NCBI GenBank assembly: GCA_017590115.1
Contig: JAGGNK010008559.1
Coordinates: 6,875,888-6,939,887 of the forward strand
DNA: 64,000 nucleotides
Direction of reading: 5' to 3'
From: Montifringilla adamsi
Taxonomy: Eukaryota; Chordata; Aves; Passeriformes; Passeridae
The position numbers and the translations under genes are program-made. Numbering within the stretch: position 1 is the first letter of the stretch; each line of letters starts with the position of its first letter. Below the pieces are notes generated by a model. It did not search any database, was not told where the DNA came from, and worked only from the letters and a program-made list of their open reading frames with translations. Positions 1-11,136 of the stretch are shown one piece after another.

Positions 1-244
1 GGTGGGCGACGGCACGTGGGTGACATAGGGGTGGTGCTGGAATTTGGGAGGGTTGTCGTTCACGTCGGCCACGGACACCAGCACGCTGGTGGAGCTGGAG
101 AGAGCCCTGGGGAAGCCCCCGTCACTGGCCACCACCACCAGGGTGTAGTTCTCCCTCGCCTCCCGGTCGAGGAGAGCGCTGGTGATGATCTGTCCTGTAG
201 AAGGGTTGATGGTGAATTGGGAATTGCCGCCCCTAAGCCTGTAG
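1..244 (-). CDS. FAT4: FAT4 exon encoding end of EC23 and start of EC24 (cut by window edge)
   Basis: This exon is read on the minus strand. It opens after an AG acceptor (bases 246-245) and completes a serine codon begun by the previous exon (phase 2). It then gives YRLRGGNSQFTINPSTG, an LDRE motif, NYTLVVVASDGG, and the calcium-binding linker ADVNDNPPKF, followed by QHHPYVTHVPSPT at the edge. That is 81 whole codons, open to the window end, so the donor lies outside. The sequence is nearly identical to what I know of vertebrate FAT4 at this point, including the unusual HHPYVTH stretch that starts repeat 24. It holds the C-terminal two thirds of one cadherin repeat and the first strand of the next. 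NYTL is a possible N-glycosylation site. The exon is rich in CpG and in G/C third positions, unlike the surrounding intron. Confidence 0.95.
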
Positions 245-3200
245 CTGTTGGAGAGGAAAACCAAGGAAGAAAAACTGGATTAGTATTTCAAAAGGCAGTC
301 TGCTGCCTTAAGATAATAACCATTTTCTGTACTCTTCAGATCACCATGCTGATGGGTATCAATAGAGACTGTCACATTTTCATCTGACTCTCCATCTGTC
401 TTCACTGTTTGACTTTTTCAAATTTCAAGGCCGGTCATAAATAACAGTTCTGGGGATTTCCAAGCATAGCTGTTTAACACAGATTTCCAATACGTGAGCT
501 GACTGAGCATTTAGATATTCGAAGATAGCCCTGGACATACTCTCAAAACTGCCTACTGGAGGCATCCTCTAGTGCTGATTTCCCTGGGCTAATGCATTAA
601 CTCTTACTCCAAAAGGCTGATGTACCTATTAACTGAACCTGCAGAATATAGTTAGAAAAAGTACTGTTTTTTGAAATAAAATGATGACAGCTTTACAAAA
701 TAAAATGAACATTTAATATCCATATTGTTTCCTGATACTTAGCTTTGTTATTCAAGATTTCAATGTGAATTTATAGAAATTCATAGCAAATTAGTAACCA
801 CAGAGCTCTGTTAACTAATTGGGACCAGGGTTTAACCCTCAAAATGGTCAGTGTGTTTGTCTGTGCACACATCCCCATGTGATCTGATAAGAACTGACTG
901 TGTGCTCACTACAGGCATGTTGTAGGGGCTACCTCTGGCTTCCTACCACACTGAGTTTGTCCCCTGTCTTGGAATGCTTATCCAGTTTGTGTTCATACAG
1001 CATGAATCTCAAATATGTATTTTTAAAGGTAATTGGTTAATATTACCTTTATTAATAATGCAGATAACGGATTTTTGAGAAAACAATGGAAACAAAAAGT
1101 GGCTCAAATGAACAATTCTCATATTCAATATCATAACCCAACACAGCTGTGGTTAGCATCGTGTGGTTAGCACAGCAGCAGCTTTTCTGAGGTATGATTC
1201 TATGAAAGACTCAGAATAAAGTGGCTTTAATGAAAGAGATTAATATTCCAATCTTCACCTCTTTAAGACCAGAACAGGTTATGACAGCAGTAATAACACA
1301 GCCCAGAAGCTGCACTGAGAGGGTTGAGAGCCAGCCTGTATAATGAGCTGTGGCAACTTCTCCTGCTCAGTCATTAATCTCTGCACAACGCCACGAGCAT
1401 GCTTTAATTGCTTAATTATGATATAATGTGATGGCCATATGCAACTGTTCTCCAGCCACAGCAATGTGCACCTAGAATAGAAAGAATGTGCACAAAGCCT
1501 AAAGCACCACTTAGATCTATAAACAGCAGCACCAGGCACATTTCATCTGTGATCTGCAGTGATTTAACCCTGAGTGGGGTATTGCAGAGACAGAAACTTT
1601 CTCTTCACTGTTTCCACATGTTAGCACTGGAAAGATACAATGATTTTTAATTTTTTTTAAGGAAATAATAAAGAAATATTATATTTGTTACAAGATACTG
1701 TGAATTGCACCTGCATGCAAACCAACTGGACAGTGTACATGTGTCTCAACAAATTGCAAAAAAACCAAACTCTACCCAAAAAAAACTAAGTAAAACCAAA
1801 AACCCTTTGAAACTCTAATGGTGGCAAGTGGTGTAAAAGGAATTTGATCCCAACACTTAAACTCCTTTTGACTCTTATGTCTACTGTCTTTAACAGGACT
1901 GCTCAAGAGTGCATTGCCATTTACAACCCCACCACCCTCCTTTAATGACTTCACAGGTTATCACCAGAACCAAAAGAACAAGAGTTTGCACGTATGGACA
2001 AGTGACAGTTTTGCAGAAGCTTACACACTTCCTTCAAAACACAGCACATTTTTTGACTTTGTATGAAAATGTTAGCCAAGGATCTTAAATATCCCTATTG
2101 GAAACCAAAGGTTTAATTTTGAACAGACTCTAACAGAACAAAAAAAAAGGAGTTCTGAGTGCTCAGCACCTCTGACATGACGACCATACGTGTTCTGATC
2201 CTTCTGGCTTTCACCAGTTTTGTAATACCAGTCATACTTTAAGATCTACTTTAAATGCTGAATCTGGAAAAACCCTGTCCAAGAAAAACAAAGTCTGTTC
2301 CTGAGCCTAAAGAGTGTAAAACAAAACCTGAAAACAATGTTTTAATAGCTACTTATGAAGGGAAAAAATATTTTTATCAACTAATTCTATGATGCAGTAC
2401 TGAGTGAATGACAAAGACTAATGGCAGAGATATTAAAGCAATTTAACCACACTAAAGAAATCCAAGAGCACGCTGATAATTTTTGATTACGGGACGCAAT
2501 CATTACAGTCATTCCTGCTCTGCATGGAATTCTTTTTTTATATAAAGGAGCTTGCCAGAAATAGTTTCTTAGACTATGACTGAACAGAATTAAAAGCTTG
2601 ATTGTTTCACAATTTAATAAATGGTAATTTTGGATGATTTTCAAATATCTAAAGATGTCTAGATGTCAAGCTTCTATTTCTGGCTTGTAGCTAGTTGGAA
2701 AGAAAATATTTCAGTATTTTGTAGACAGTGTTTTGCCATAACATAGTTCTGTTTTATTTTACTTCCTTTTAAAAAAAGTGACACAGTGGTATGCTTATGC
2801 TCTTTGAAGAAGGAACTGAGGTGAACTAACCAAGGTAAATAAGAAAGCTACTTTTATATCCTGCTTTGTGAGTTTGGAAACAGTGATGTTTGCAGCCACA
2901 ATAGTTAAATGTGGCAAGATTAAGAACTAATACAAACTTGCTTTACACTCCATTGGCAATGTATCTGTCCTCAGTGGATAATCTTCAGCTTGTCAGTGCC
3001 ACTCAGCATCCTCATTACTCTCGTCTGTAGAACTGGGAATGGCCAGTGTGCAGCCCCATGCCCAGTTAAGTTCCATCCACTGAGCCCAATGCAAAACTGC
3101 CAAATTCCAACCTTTTTGCAACTTTTTACTGTTTTTCTGAATGGCATAAGCTTTATGATTCACCTTGGGTAATTTTCATGCCAAGCTGAAGACATTAATT

Positions 3201-3549
3201 GACTAAAGCTTTACTCAAGGAGCACATTTGCTTTCAGTGAGAATTGCTCACTACATGAAAAAGTGTGAATGCAGCAGCAAGGCAGGTAGTGGGTGCAGCT
3301 GCAAATTAAACTAGCTTGCTTTTCACTCAGTAAAAACTAACTCCACAACTCTATTTGTCCTAAATATAACCCTAAAAGCCTATAAACAACAAAAACACAG
3401 ATTTGCCCAAGTAATTTAGTTACACACATAAAGCTGTTCTATCTTTTGTTTTACAGCTTTAGGGCATGCTGGTGATGGACACTGGGGAAAAAGAAATCTT
3501 CAGGCAAGATATGAGGCAGTATTACATGGAGCAACAGTAATCAACCCAC
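245..3549 (-). other. FAT4: FAT4 intron (3.3 kb) between the EC22/23 exon and the EC23/24 exon
   Basis: This AT-rich intronic DNA has a GT donor at 3549-3548 (AG|GTGGGT on the minus strand) and an AG acceptor at 246-245. The open frames inside it are short and resemble no protein I know. I see no clear transposable element, only short A/T runs. Nothing else in it can be supported. Confidence 0.85.
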
Positions 3550-3730
3550 CTAATAACAGCATTTGTAGAAGCATCGGCGTCCGAGGAGTTCACGAGCAAA
3601 ATATCTGTCCCCGTGGGAGCATCCTCCGGAACAGTGGCAAAATACATGTTAAAGGCAAATGTGGGGACGTTGTCATTGACATCATCCACTGTGACAGCAA
3701 TGGTTCCAGTGCCAGTGAGGGCAGGAGATC
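3550..3730 (-). CDS. FAT4: FAT4 exon encoding end of EC22 and start of EC23
   Basis: This is a 181-base exon on the minus strand. The acceptor AG is at 3732-3731, behind a C/T-rich tract. The donor is AG|GTGGGT at 3550/3549. It enters in phase 1 (two bases finish a glycine codon), carries 59 whole codons and leaves two bases. The product reads SPALTGTGTIAVTVDDVNDNVPTF, shown here in part, with the calcium-binding linker DDVNDNVPTF. It continues with PEDAPTGTDILLVNSSDADAS, where PED and DAD are the calcium-binding residues opening the next repeat. The match to vertebrate FAT4 is very close along its length. A longer open frame over the same bases in another reading frame (3590-3832) is a shadow. 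Confidence 0.96.
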
Positions 3731-6700
3731 CTGGGGAAAGGGGGGGTACAAAGCGCTAGAGGTTACAAACACCAGCATGCTAATCGGAGCTCTGCCAGAC
3801 CCGATTTGGAGCCGAGTGCTTGAGCATGTCACAGTTCACAGAGCAAGGAAGCCAGCTCAACACAGAGGATAGGGTCAGGTTTGTTTCAAAGTCATCTTGA
3901 CATAAAGTACAAGTTGTGAAAGACCAAAAAAAAAAAGTTATTATTTTTCTTGCTCCATCTAATTCCAGAAATATTTTGTAATACAAGCTCAGTGGAAAAA
4001 GATGGTCTTGGAACTGCTCAGAAAGCCTTCCTGTAACAATTAGGACCAATTTGAAGATGTGGTTGACTTTCCTATTTCTCTGCAAGAAGGCCTTCAAAGG
4101 TGGCACGCTGACAGACGTGAAGACTCCAGCCCTCAATTTATTCACCCGCAGAACAAATAGAGTGGAAACAGTGGCAAAACCCAGCTTTCCGCATGGCTCT
4201 TCCACTGCCGGTCGCACCCCTGACCTGGGGAGACCTTCTGGGAGCGGGTGAGAAGGTTGCAGTGAGTCTTCAGCCCTGATCAGACTCATTCTCTCCGTAG
4301 AAGGAACCATCTATAGCAGCAAATAATGCTCGCTCCAATGGGATACTGGCTTACGGGAAATCAGACTGAACTTATTTAACCCACGGCTTTCATCCTCCTT
4401 GCTATTCTAAACTTAACTCTAATGAGCAGCAAGGAGCATGAAATAGCATGTTTATTCATGTGTAATCTCTCAGTATTTGTCCTCTTCAGCTTTTCCTTTG
4501 TCAAATCCAAAAAAAAAGACAATGAAGATTTTTACAAGTTCATGTTAGTTTTGTGAGTCCATTCATTACACTTATTTTCAGCCAAGAATCAGCAAGATAT
4601 CTTCTGCTAACCAAATTCTTCCCCTGGAGAAAAGGGATCATTCCTTTCTTTGAATACATAGGAAGGAGAAGGAAAAAGTGATAGCAGAGCATGAAACACT
4701 TAAGTTATGGCTGCTTTTACTCAAAAGACAGACGATGACCATGCCTGTTTTACCCAAGACTGCATCTCTTTCCCCTTCCATCTCAGATCCACCAATTCAG
4801 CATTTGCTGGACTGGGATAAAGCGAGGATAATGAAATGCTTTGGGCTAAGGTTGGTGGAGTCCTTGCCACGAGGCAGGCATATTACACGGAGCTGTCACT
4901 TGATGGAACGCAGGCCGCCCCGTGTGACCGCCCCAGTCCTTCCAGCCCGGCAGATGATTGGGTCACTGCTATCCAAGGTTATTGCTGGAGCTCAACCTCG
5001 GGGCTGGGAAGGAGGCAGGCTCTGCTCTTGGGTCCCATCTGCTCCTGGCAAGGGCTCCAAACACAAAGTTCTTATATAAAAGGAGAAATGACAATCCATT
5101 TTCCCACATGTTAACCCTTAAAGAAGCTGGGAGCAGCCTCAGCACAGGAAGGAGGATTTTTCACCACAAAATCCCTTGCAGTAACGTGGTTTAATGCCCA
5201 ATGGGCTGAATGACAGAGCTTCCAATTGAAAGGTGTTATAAATCTCGCAAGGCTGGGCTTGGAGGCTGCTGATCAGAGGGGAAGGATCACAACGCCGAGG
5301 AAAGAACGTGCAAGCCAAGGAGTATAGATTTCACATCACACAATAGAGGCCTTTCTCTGCTCTGCTCTGAGGTAATTCACTCTGCCAATTAATATGCTTT
5401 CAGCCAGGAAGGTTACATTAAGGCAATAAGTCTGACTCATTTTTTAGCCTTTTTTTTTTAAACTCACGATTTTGTCATTTAGCCAAACACATATAGATAG
5501 AAAAGCCTGCAAAAGTGTTCTTGATTGCTGAAATATTGCCTGTGAAGTGTTTATTATTACTGCATTAAATGAAAGAGAGTCCTCAGCGGCGTTTGCTGCG
5601 CGTGTCATCAAGCTCTGGCCTTCCAAACGCATTTTATTGACATTCATCTCACAGCTAATGAAATGAAAGGTTGAAAGTTGTAAAGTTTCGCAGCTGATTA
5701 AACAATTTATATATAATTTAGAAATTAATCTTGGGTAAGTCACATTCAAAGAGCATCAGTAATGCAATTCAGCCTGGAAAAGAAAGCTAATCTCACAGCT
5801 AAAACCTGAAACTTGCTGTTTCAAATGTATTTGCTAAGACAAAGCCAAGGCCAGAAAATTCACACCGTGGGTTTTGTCACAAAAATGAACAGAGGTGGCA
5901 GTGCCTTTAGATCCCAACCTTTGCCTCATGGCAAAGAATGGAGAATCCCTTATTCTCCAATTCCCCTTCCTCCCTGGAAGTGTCTACAAGGCACCATGCA
6001 GCTCAGTGTGGGCTCATTTGTGTCGGCCTCAGGGAAGGGACTCCACCAGCCAAGGCTGAGCAGCACAACAACAAAATTATCTGGGGTAACATTAGTAACC
6101 CAGACCTCATCAACGTTAGCTTGTGGCTGCAGAGTGCTCACAGAGACATCCCAGAAGTCCCATTTTAATTCAGCTGTTTGTAAATCCCAAGTCACTGCTC
6201 CTTGGTTCTAAACCCCAAACCTTTCTCATCTTACTTGGATGGAAAAACTCACGTATTTACATTGGTTTCCTGTCTGTGTAGTTATCCAGATATGTTTTTT
6301 TTTCTCTCTAAGTAAAATATCACGTCCACAAATTTACTCCTTTATTCTATTACACCGAAAGACAAAGTTGCAATTTCACAGAGAGTCCTCAAAGCTTTTA
6401 CTCAGTCGAAATTAAATGACTAGCTCACATTTCTGCAGTTACTGAGAAATATAAGAAGAGGAAATTACAAATGAAGTAATTTCATATGGAAAAGAAATAG
6501 CTCACGGCCAAATTCTACCGTCCTCAGTGAACTTCCAGTGAAAGCTGTGCTTGCATAAGGACCACAGAATTTGGCCCTTGGTAATAAGCAGGTTGTATAA
6601 AAAGTACATGTCATATTTGTGGCGAGAGAAGTAGTTTCCACGGTCAGGCTGAGTTCCAGATTTCTTAGTTTTGCTTCAATAGCAAATCTTCCCCAAGTCA

Positions 6701-7097
6701 GTTAATTCTTATTATGGCAGAGCATCACCCCTATTTTAATATTTTGCATAAATAACTGCAGTAAATTTAGTGTAAATTCTGCAATATTAGCCAAACACAC
6801 AAGATGACCCCAAACCATTCTTAATAAACCAGACATGTTACAACCTATCTAAAATTGCTGTACACAGCCACACTAGCCTCTGAGTACTTTTAAAAACAGC
6901 CCTGAGGGCTAAAGCCACAAAGAAACATACACTTTTCCCTTAGTGAACTTGCATTAAAAATTTCTATGATTTTTCATGATAGCCTGAATTATTTTTCAGC
7001 AGAAGCAGCAAGTATTTCTTTGTCAGACACTCCTCATTTAGAGCATTTCTCTAGTGTCATACAACTAGCAGGTTTCTTTTCCAAATCCCAGAATACT

Positions 7098-7142
7098 ATG
7101 TCTCACAGTCATAGAATGTCCAAGTTGGAAAAAAGGTTTTCT
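7098..7142 (-). repeat. Possible remnant of a CR1 LINE 3' end
   Basis: The plus strand reads cagtcatagaatgtccaag followed by ttggaaaaaagg. This resembles the reverse complement of the CR1 3' terminus (octamer ATTCTATG followed by the conserved TTGGAAGGGACC box). Only about 45 bases are recognisable and one box is degraded, so a chance match is possible. Confidence 0.35.
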
Positions 7143-8155
7143 AGAAGGATGAAGGAGTGAAGGAACCAAATGATGAATAAGGAAAGAACATAAAATTCAA
7201 CTATGTTATCTAAATGGGAGAGATTGACTTGTCTGTTCCCGTTCAGTGAGTATCACATCTTTAAAATGTATAAGATGGTGCCATTCATATATTATTGTCA
7301 TTATAATTGTGAATTTCCCATCTCTGTGTGCTGAGGTCTGTTTCTGTGAACTGCACAGTTTATTTCCTAGGTGGCAGCTGTACATATACACTAAGCAGAC
7401 AGTCCCACAAACGTCCACACACGTCATTGCTGAAATAGAGATTAACCTGGGATAGTGTCAAAATAGTAACGCTGAGTTCAGGGGGAAAATTGCTTCCCAC
7501 GGATGTTCTTCCAAAAATTTCAGCTTTTTTGCTTACATCTGCAAGTAAACATGTGTCTGGGGATGAAGAGAAGGAGCAGACCTTGGGAGCCTGTGGTGGA
7601 GGATGAGTTACAGAGAGAGGTTATGAAAGGCCACCTTGGGCTGGGCCAGCACTGGGCTGTGGCTCCTCTCTCTGCATGGGGGGAAGTGACACGAAGAAAA
7701 AGCCATGGGGAATGTGGCATGGCAGGCAGCAGCATGGGACAGGATGTCTCTTGTCCCAGCAAGATGGGACTGCTGAAGAGCTATGAGCAGGTTTTTTGCT
7801 CCATTCACCCATGCTTGCTTGAGGCTGATCACCACAAGAAATATGATGATATTTCTAATTTTTTACTTTAAAAAGTTGTAACGAGCGCTCACGATTTTTC
7901 CCTCTCCCTGTCCAGGAGAGGTGAGATGAAAAATATTGGCTCTGTGCAGTAATTCAAACAGAAGAAAGGAAACAGAATGCAGGAAGGTGACAGTGGGGAG
8001 AAATGCCATTTAACCTGACAATCTCTGCTTTTGAAATGCTGGATAACCAGCAAAGAGAGGTCAATACACCTTTCTGGATTAACTCATGATAAGCCACTCA
8101 TTGCCCTCACTTGTGCTGATGCTTCAAAGACACAAAGCCACCCACAAGGGATGCA

Positions 8156-8161
8156 CCTAAA
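8156..8161. repeat. Target-site duplication, left copy (CCTAAA)
   Basis: CCTAAA abuts the left end of the solo LTR and is repeated at 8576-8581 on the right. With two further matching bases the shared string is CACCTAAA, although on the right those two bases belong to the LTR terminus. Confidence 0.6.
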
Positions 8162-8575
8162 TATTGTATTTGCGGGGTGCCCCAACGAAGGAAGGAATGA
8201 TGAATCTGACTCCATGTTCTCAGAAGGCTAATTTATTATTTTAAGATACTATATTATATTAAAGAATACTAAACTATACTAAAGAATACAGAAAGGATAC
8301 TTACAGAAGGCTAAAAAGATAATAATGAAAACTCGTGACTCTCTCCAGAGCCCTGACACAGCTTGACCCTGATTGGCCAATGAGTCAAAACAATTCACAC
8401 AAAACCAATGAAACAATCACATGTTGGATAAACAATCTCCAACCACATTCCAAAGCAGCAAAACACAGGAGAAGCAAATGACATAACATTGTTTTCTTTT
8501 TTCTCTGAGGATTCTCAGCTTCCCAGGAGAGAAATCCTGGGCAAAGGGATTTTTCCGGAAAATATGACTGCCACA
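8162..8575 (-). mobile_element. Solo LTR of an endogenous retrovirus, passerine type, in FAT4 sense orientation
   Basis: On the minus strand the element starts TGTGGCAGTCATATTTTCC. It contains a CCAAT-type box inside an ATTGGCCAAT palindrome (about 8372-8381) and a second ATTGGT. An AATAAA polyadenylation signal lies at 8232-8237 (minus strand). The terminal part reads GAACATGGAGTCAGATTC and ends GGGGCACCCCGCAAATACA. I recognise this arrangement from songbird LTRs. It is about 414 bases long with no internal retroviral coding sequence, so it is a solo LTR left by recombination. CCTAAA flanks it on both sides (8156-8161 and 8576-8581), as expected of a 6-base target duplication. The left boundary could instead be 8165 if the element ends in the usual CA. 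Confidence 0.85.
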
Positions 8576-8581
8576 CCTAAA
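8576..8581. repeat. Target-site duplication, right copy (CCTAAA)
   Basis: This is the partner of the CCTAAA at 8156-8161. It lies directly after the 5' TG terminus of the minus-strand LTR. A 6-base duplication is typical of class II (beta/ERVK-like) retroviruses. Confidence 0.6.
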
Positions 8582-10710
8582 GACGGGTTTCACTTTTGCC
8601 TCGGTCCATCCATGCAGCCTTGGAAGAAGGGAGCACCATGTGCTAGTCCCTTGTTCTGGGGAATGGGCAAGGTGAGCTGTTTGGGCTCCCTGGAATCCCC
8701 CAACACATGCCAGCATCTACTCTGGTACATGTTCAGCTCTCCACACCACATCTGGGTGACTGGGGAATGATCAGAGCACTTAGTGCACTGGAACAGCAAG
8801 AAAAAGCCATGAAAGGAAACTTGCAAAGCCATTTAGGTTCTTCAAGAAAGCTCAGGAAGAGATGATGCTATTGGAAATTATCTCAGCTGCATGGTGCTGT
8901 TTGGCTCACAGCAAAAATTAGAAATAGGAGAATGTGTCCAGCACACCATCCACATATTGTTTGAAGCCTTAATGGTTTCTAGGTTCTGTCTGCACCATGC
9001 TTAGCACAGCAGACAGTAAAACCATCATTCCTTTCAAAAACCAGGAACTCAGAAGTTTTTGCCAGCATTAAAATATCAAAATCACGTGCTAGAAAACTAA
9101 CAATAAACTTAAGCAAAAACCCCACAGACACATTTCACTAAAATGAAAAAAAAAGGATTAAAATTAAATAAAATCAGTCTAAATGACTAATCAAGACTCA
9201 TCCTGCAAGCAGTTTACCATGTTTTGTGGTAAATTAAACACATCATTATCCTGAAAATTGGAAAGCAATTTAACAGAAATGGAATTTTTGCCTCAGTGAA
9301 ACGTGTTGCTTTGCAACAAAGCGGATTTCACTTCTCCAGTCAAACACTCAGTGAATGAGTCCCAGGACTAGGAGTTGTACGTGTTATCACAGAGAATTAA
9401 CTTTTTCACTTAAGTAAACAAGGCCTTTCTCACAATAAAGTGGCCAATCTTTCTAAATGCATTTAAATGCAGACGGAGTGTGCTGAGCCTCACTCAGCTG
9501 GTGAGTTTTAAAATAAACACAGAGCTACATTAAGTGAAAATGCAACTAGCCTGCATTACACTTTGCATTTCTAGTGCACGTGAGGCTTGATTTGGAACAT
9601 GGATGACTTTAACGAATTTTCCAAGAACACAGAAGAAAACTGCATCTGTGAAATGAGAAAAAGTAGTCCTTTCTACAAGATTGCACCACAAATATTTGTC
9701 CTGGCTGGGTATGTTGACTGTGCTTTGTTTCCTTCTTACTCAATTTTTCACCACAGGCTGTCATGCTAAGTCTTAAAAAAAAACCTGGAGAACCTAGATT
9801 ATTTTGAGACAAAAGCTGAAATAAGTGGCCAATAAAAGATATTAAAAAGTTAGAAGCAGTCTGTACTCTCAATCAGTTCAGTGGGTGACTGAATGAGACA
9901 TGCAGGAAACCCAGATTTTCAAAATTTCTGAGTGTATCAAATTTGAGTTTATCTCATAGTTAGGTACAAAGCACTAGTTGATCCCAAAGCTGATTTAACA
10001 GAACTTGAATTTCAAAAACCAAGGGAATAGATTGATAGTTGGGACAGATATTTACTTTTGCAAGGATTATCTAACAAGAAAAAAAAAAAAAACCGGGGAC
10101 TTTCTGTACTACATCAGGTATTAGAAAATAGAATATCAACCCCCATCAAGCAGCCTAAACAAGCTGGGAGCAAATAGAACTAAATCTGAGAACACAAAAA
10201 GTGAAAACAAAATAATGAACTATTCACTAGACCAAAGACCAACCTTGTTCAAGCAACAGCACATCCAGCCACACTTAGGCTGCTACATGTGCATGAACAC
10301 AGAAACTCACACCTGTTCTGAGAGTGCAAAACAAAACTGTCCCAAAACAAGTGATACACGATGGGATCTCTCATTGGTCTTACCCACATGGGTTTTAAAT
10401 TTGGATACCAAAATTCCTGACTGACTGCATCCTACAGATTCATTAAGCTTCGGAGCTTCAGGACAGGGGCAACATCACACTGCAAGAAATGTAACACACT
10501 GTTGAAAGAACAGGAGATGCAGGCACACAGAGCAGCAATTTTAAGGCCTCTGGTATATATACACATTTCCCCATCCCTGTTTTCTTCCTCTGATCAGAAG
10601 CTGTTTCCTGCAGCTGTTAACCCAGAGAGGTAAAAAAAAAAAAAAGCTGGAGCACTTTTACAGACCTACAGGAACAAAGACACAGACTGAGAACAAAGCC
10701 CATGCAATAA

Positions 10711-10748
10711 AGAAAAAGTATAATATACTAGCACAGAAAAAGTATAAT
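10711..10748. repeat. Short tandem duplication, 24-base period
   Basis: The 14-mer agaaaaagtataat occurs at 10711-10724 and again at 10735-10748. The intervening sequences both derive from an ATA-rich, GCAC-ending unit. This is a simple replication-slippage duplication inside the intron. Confidence 0.6.
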
Positions 10749-10935
10749 GTATATTTAGCACACCTTCAAGATGTTCAACAACCTCACACGTACATACGGC
10801 ATGTTTCTTAGCCAGAACTGCATTTATTTCCAGAGCAAGAAGTTGCCTTCTACCAAATGTTTTAAAATAAGAACAATTACGGAAAATGCTGAACTTAATG
10901 TTCATAAAAATCATGGAACATGACAGATTGTAAGG

Positions 10936-11136
10936 ATGCAAGGAAGAAATTGTTCCCTGCGAGGGTGGCAGAGCCTTGGCATGGTTTGCCCAGGGAAGCT
11001 GTGGCTGCCACATCCCTGGAAGTGTCCCAGGCCAGCTTGGAGTGACCTGGTCCAATGGAAGGTGCCCCTGACTGTGGCAGCAGGTTGGAATTCGATGAGA
11101 TTTAAGGTCCCTTCCATCTTGAATCATTTTGTGATC
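10936..11136 (+). mobile_element. CR1 LINE 3'-end fragment
   Basis: On the plus strand it follows the CR1 3' region in order: a degenerate 'lagging' box (gagggtggcagagccttggc), cccagggaagctgtggctgcc, ccctggaagtgtcccaggcc, and a GGTCCCTTCCA-like box with attttgtgat at the end. CR1 copies are 5'-truncated and this one keeps only the last ~200 bases. It is antisense to FAT4. The 192-codon minus-strand frame across it (10666-11244) is an artefact of this repeat. Confidence 0.9.

Noticed and set aside
16..387. 123-codon plus-strand open frame at the window start
   Set aside because: It is antisense to the EC23/24 exon and then runs into intron; its histidine/glycine-rich composition is the reverse of GTG/GCC/ACC codons.
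3780..4310. 176-codon minus-strand open frame beside a FAT4 exon
   Set aside because: It lies upstream of a clear splice acceptor and has no cadherin motif, so it is intronic.
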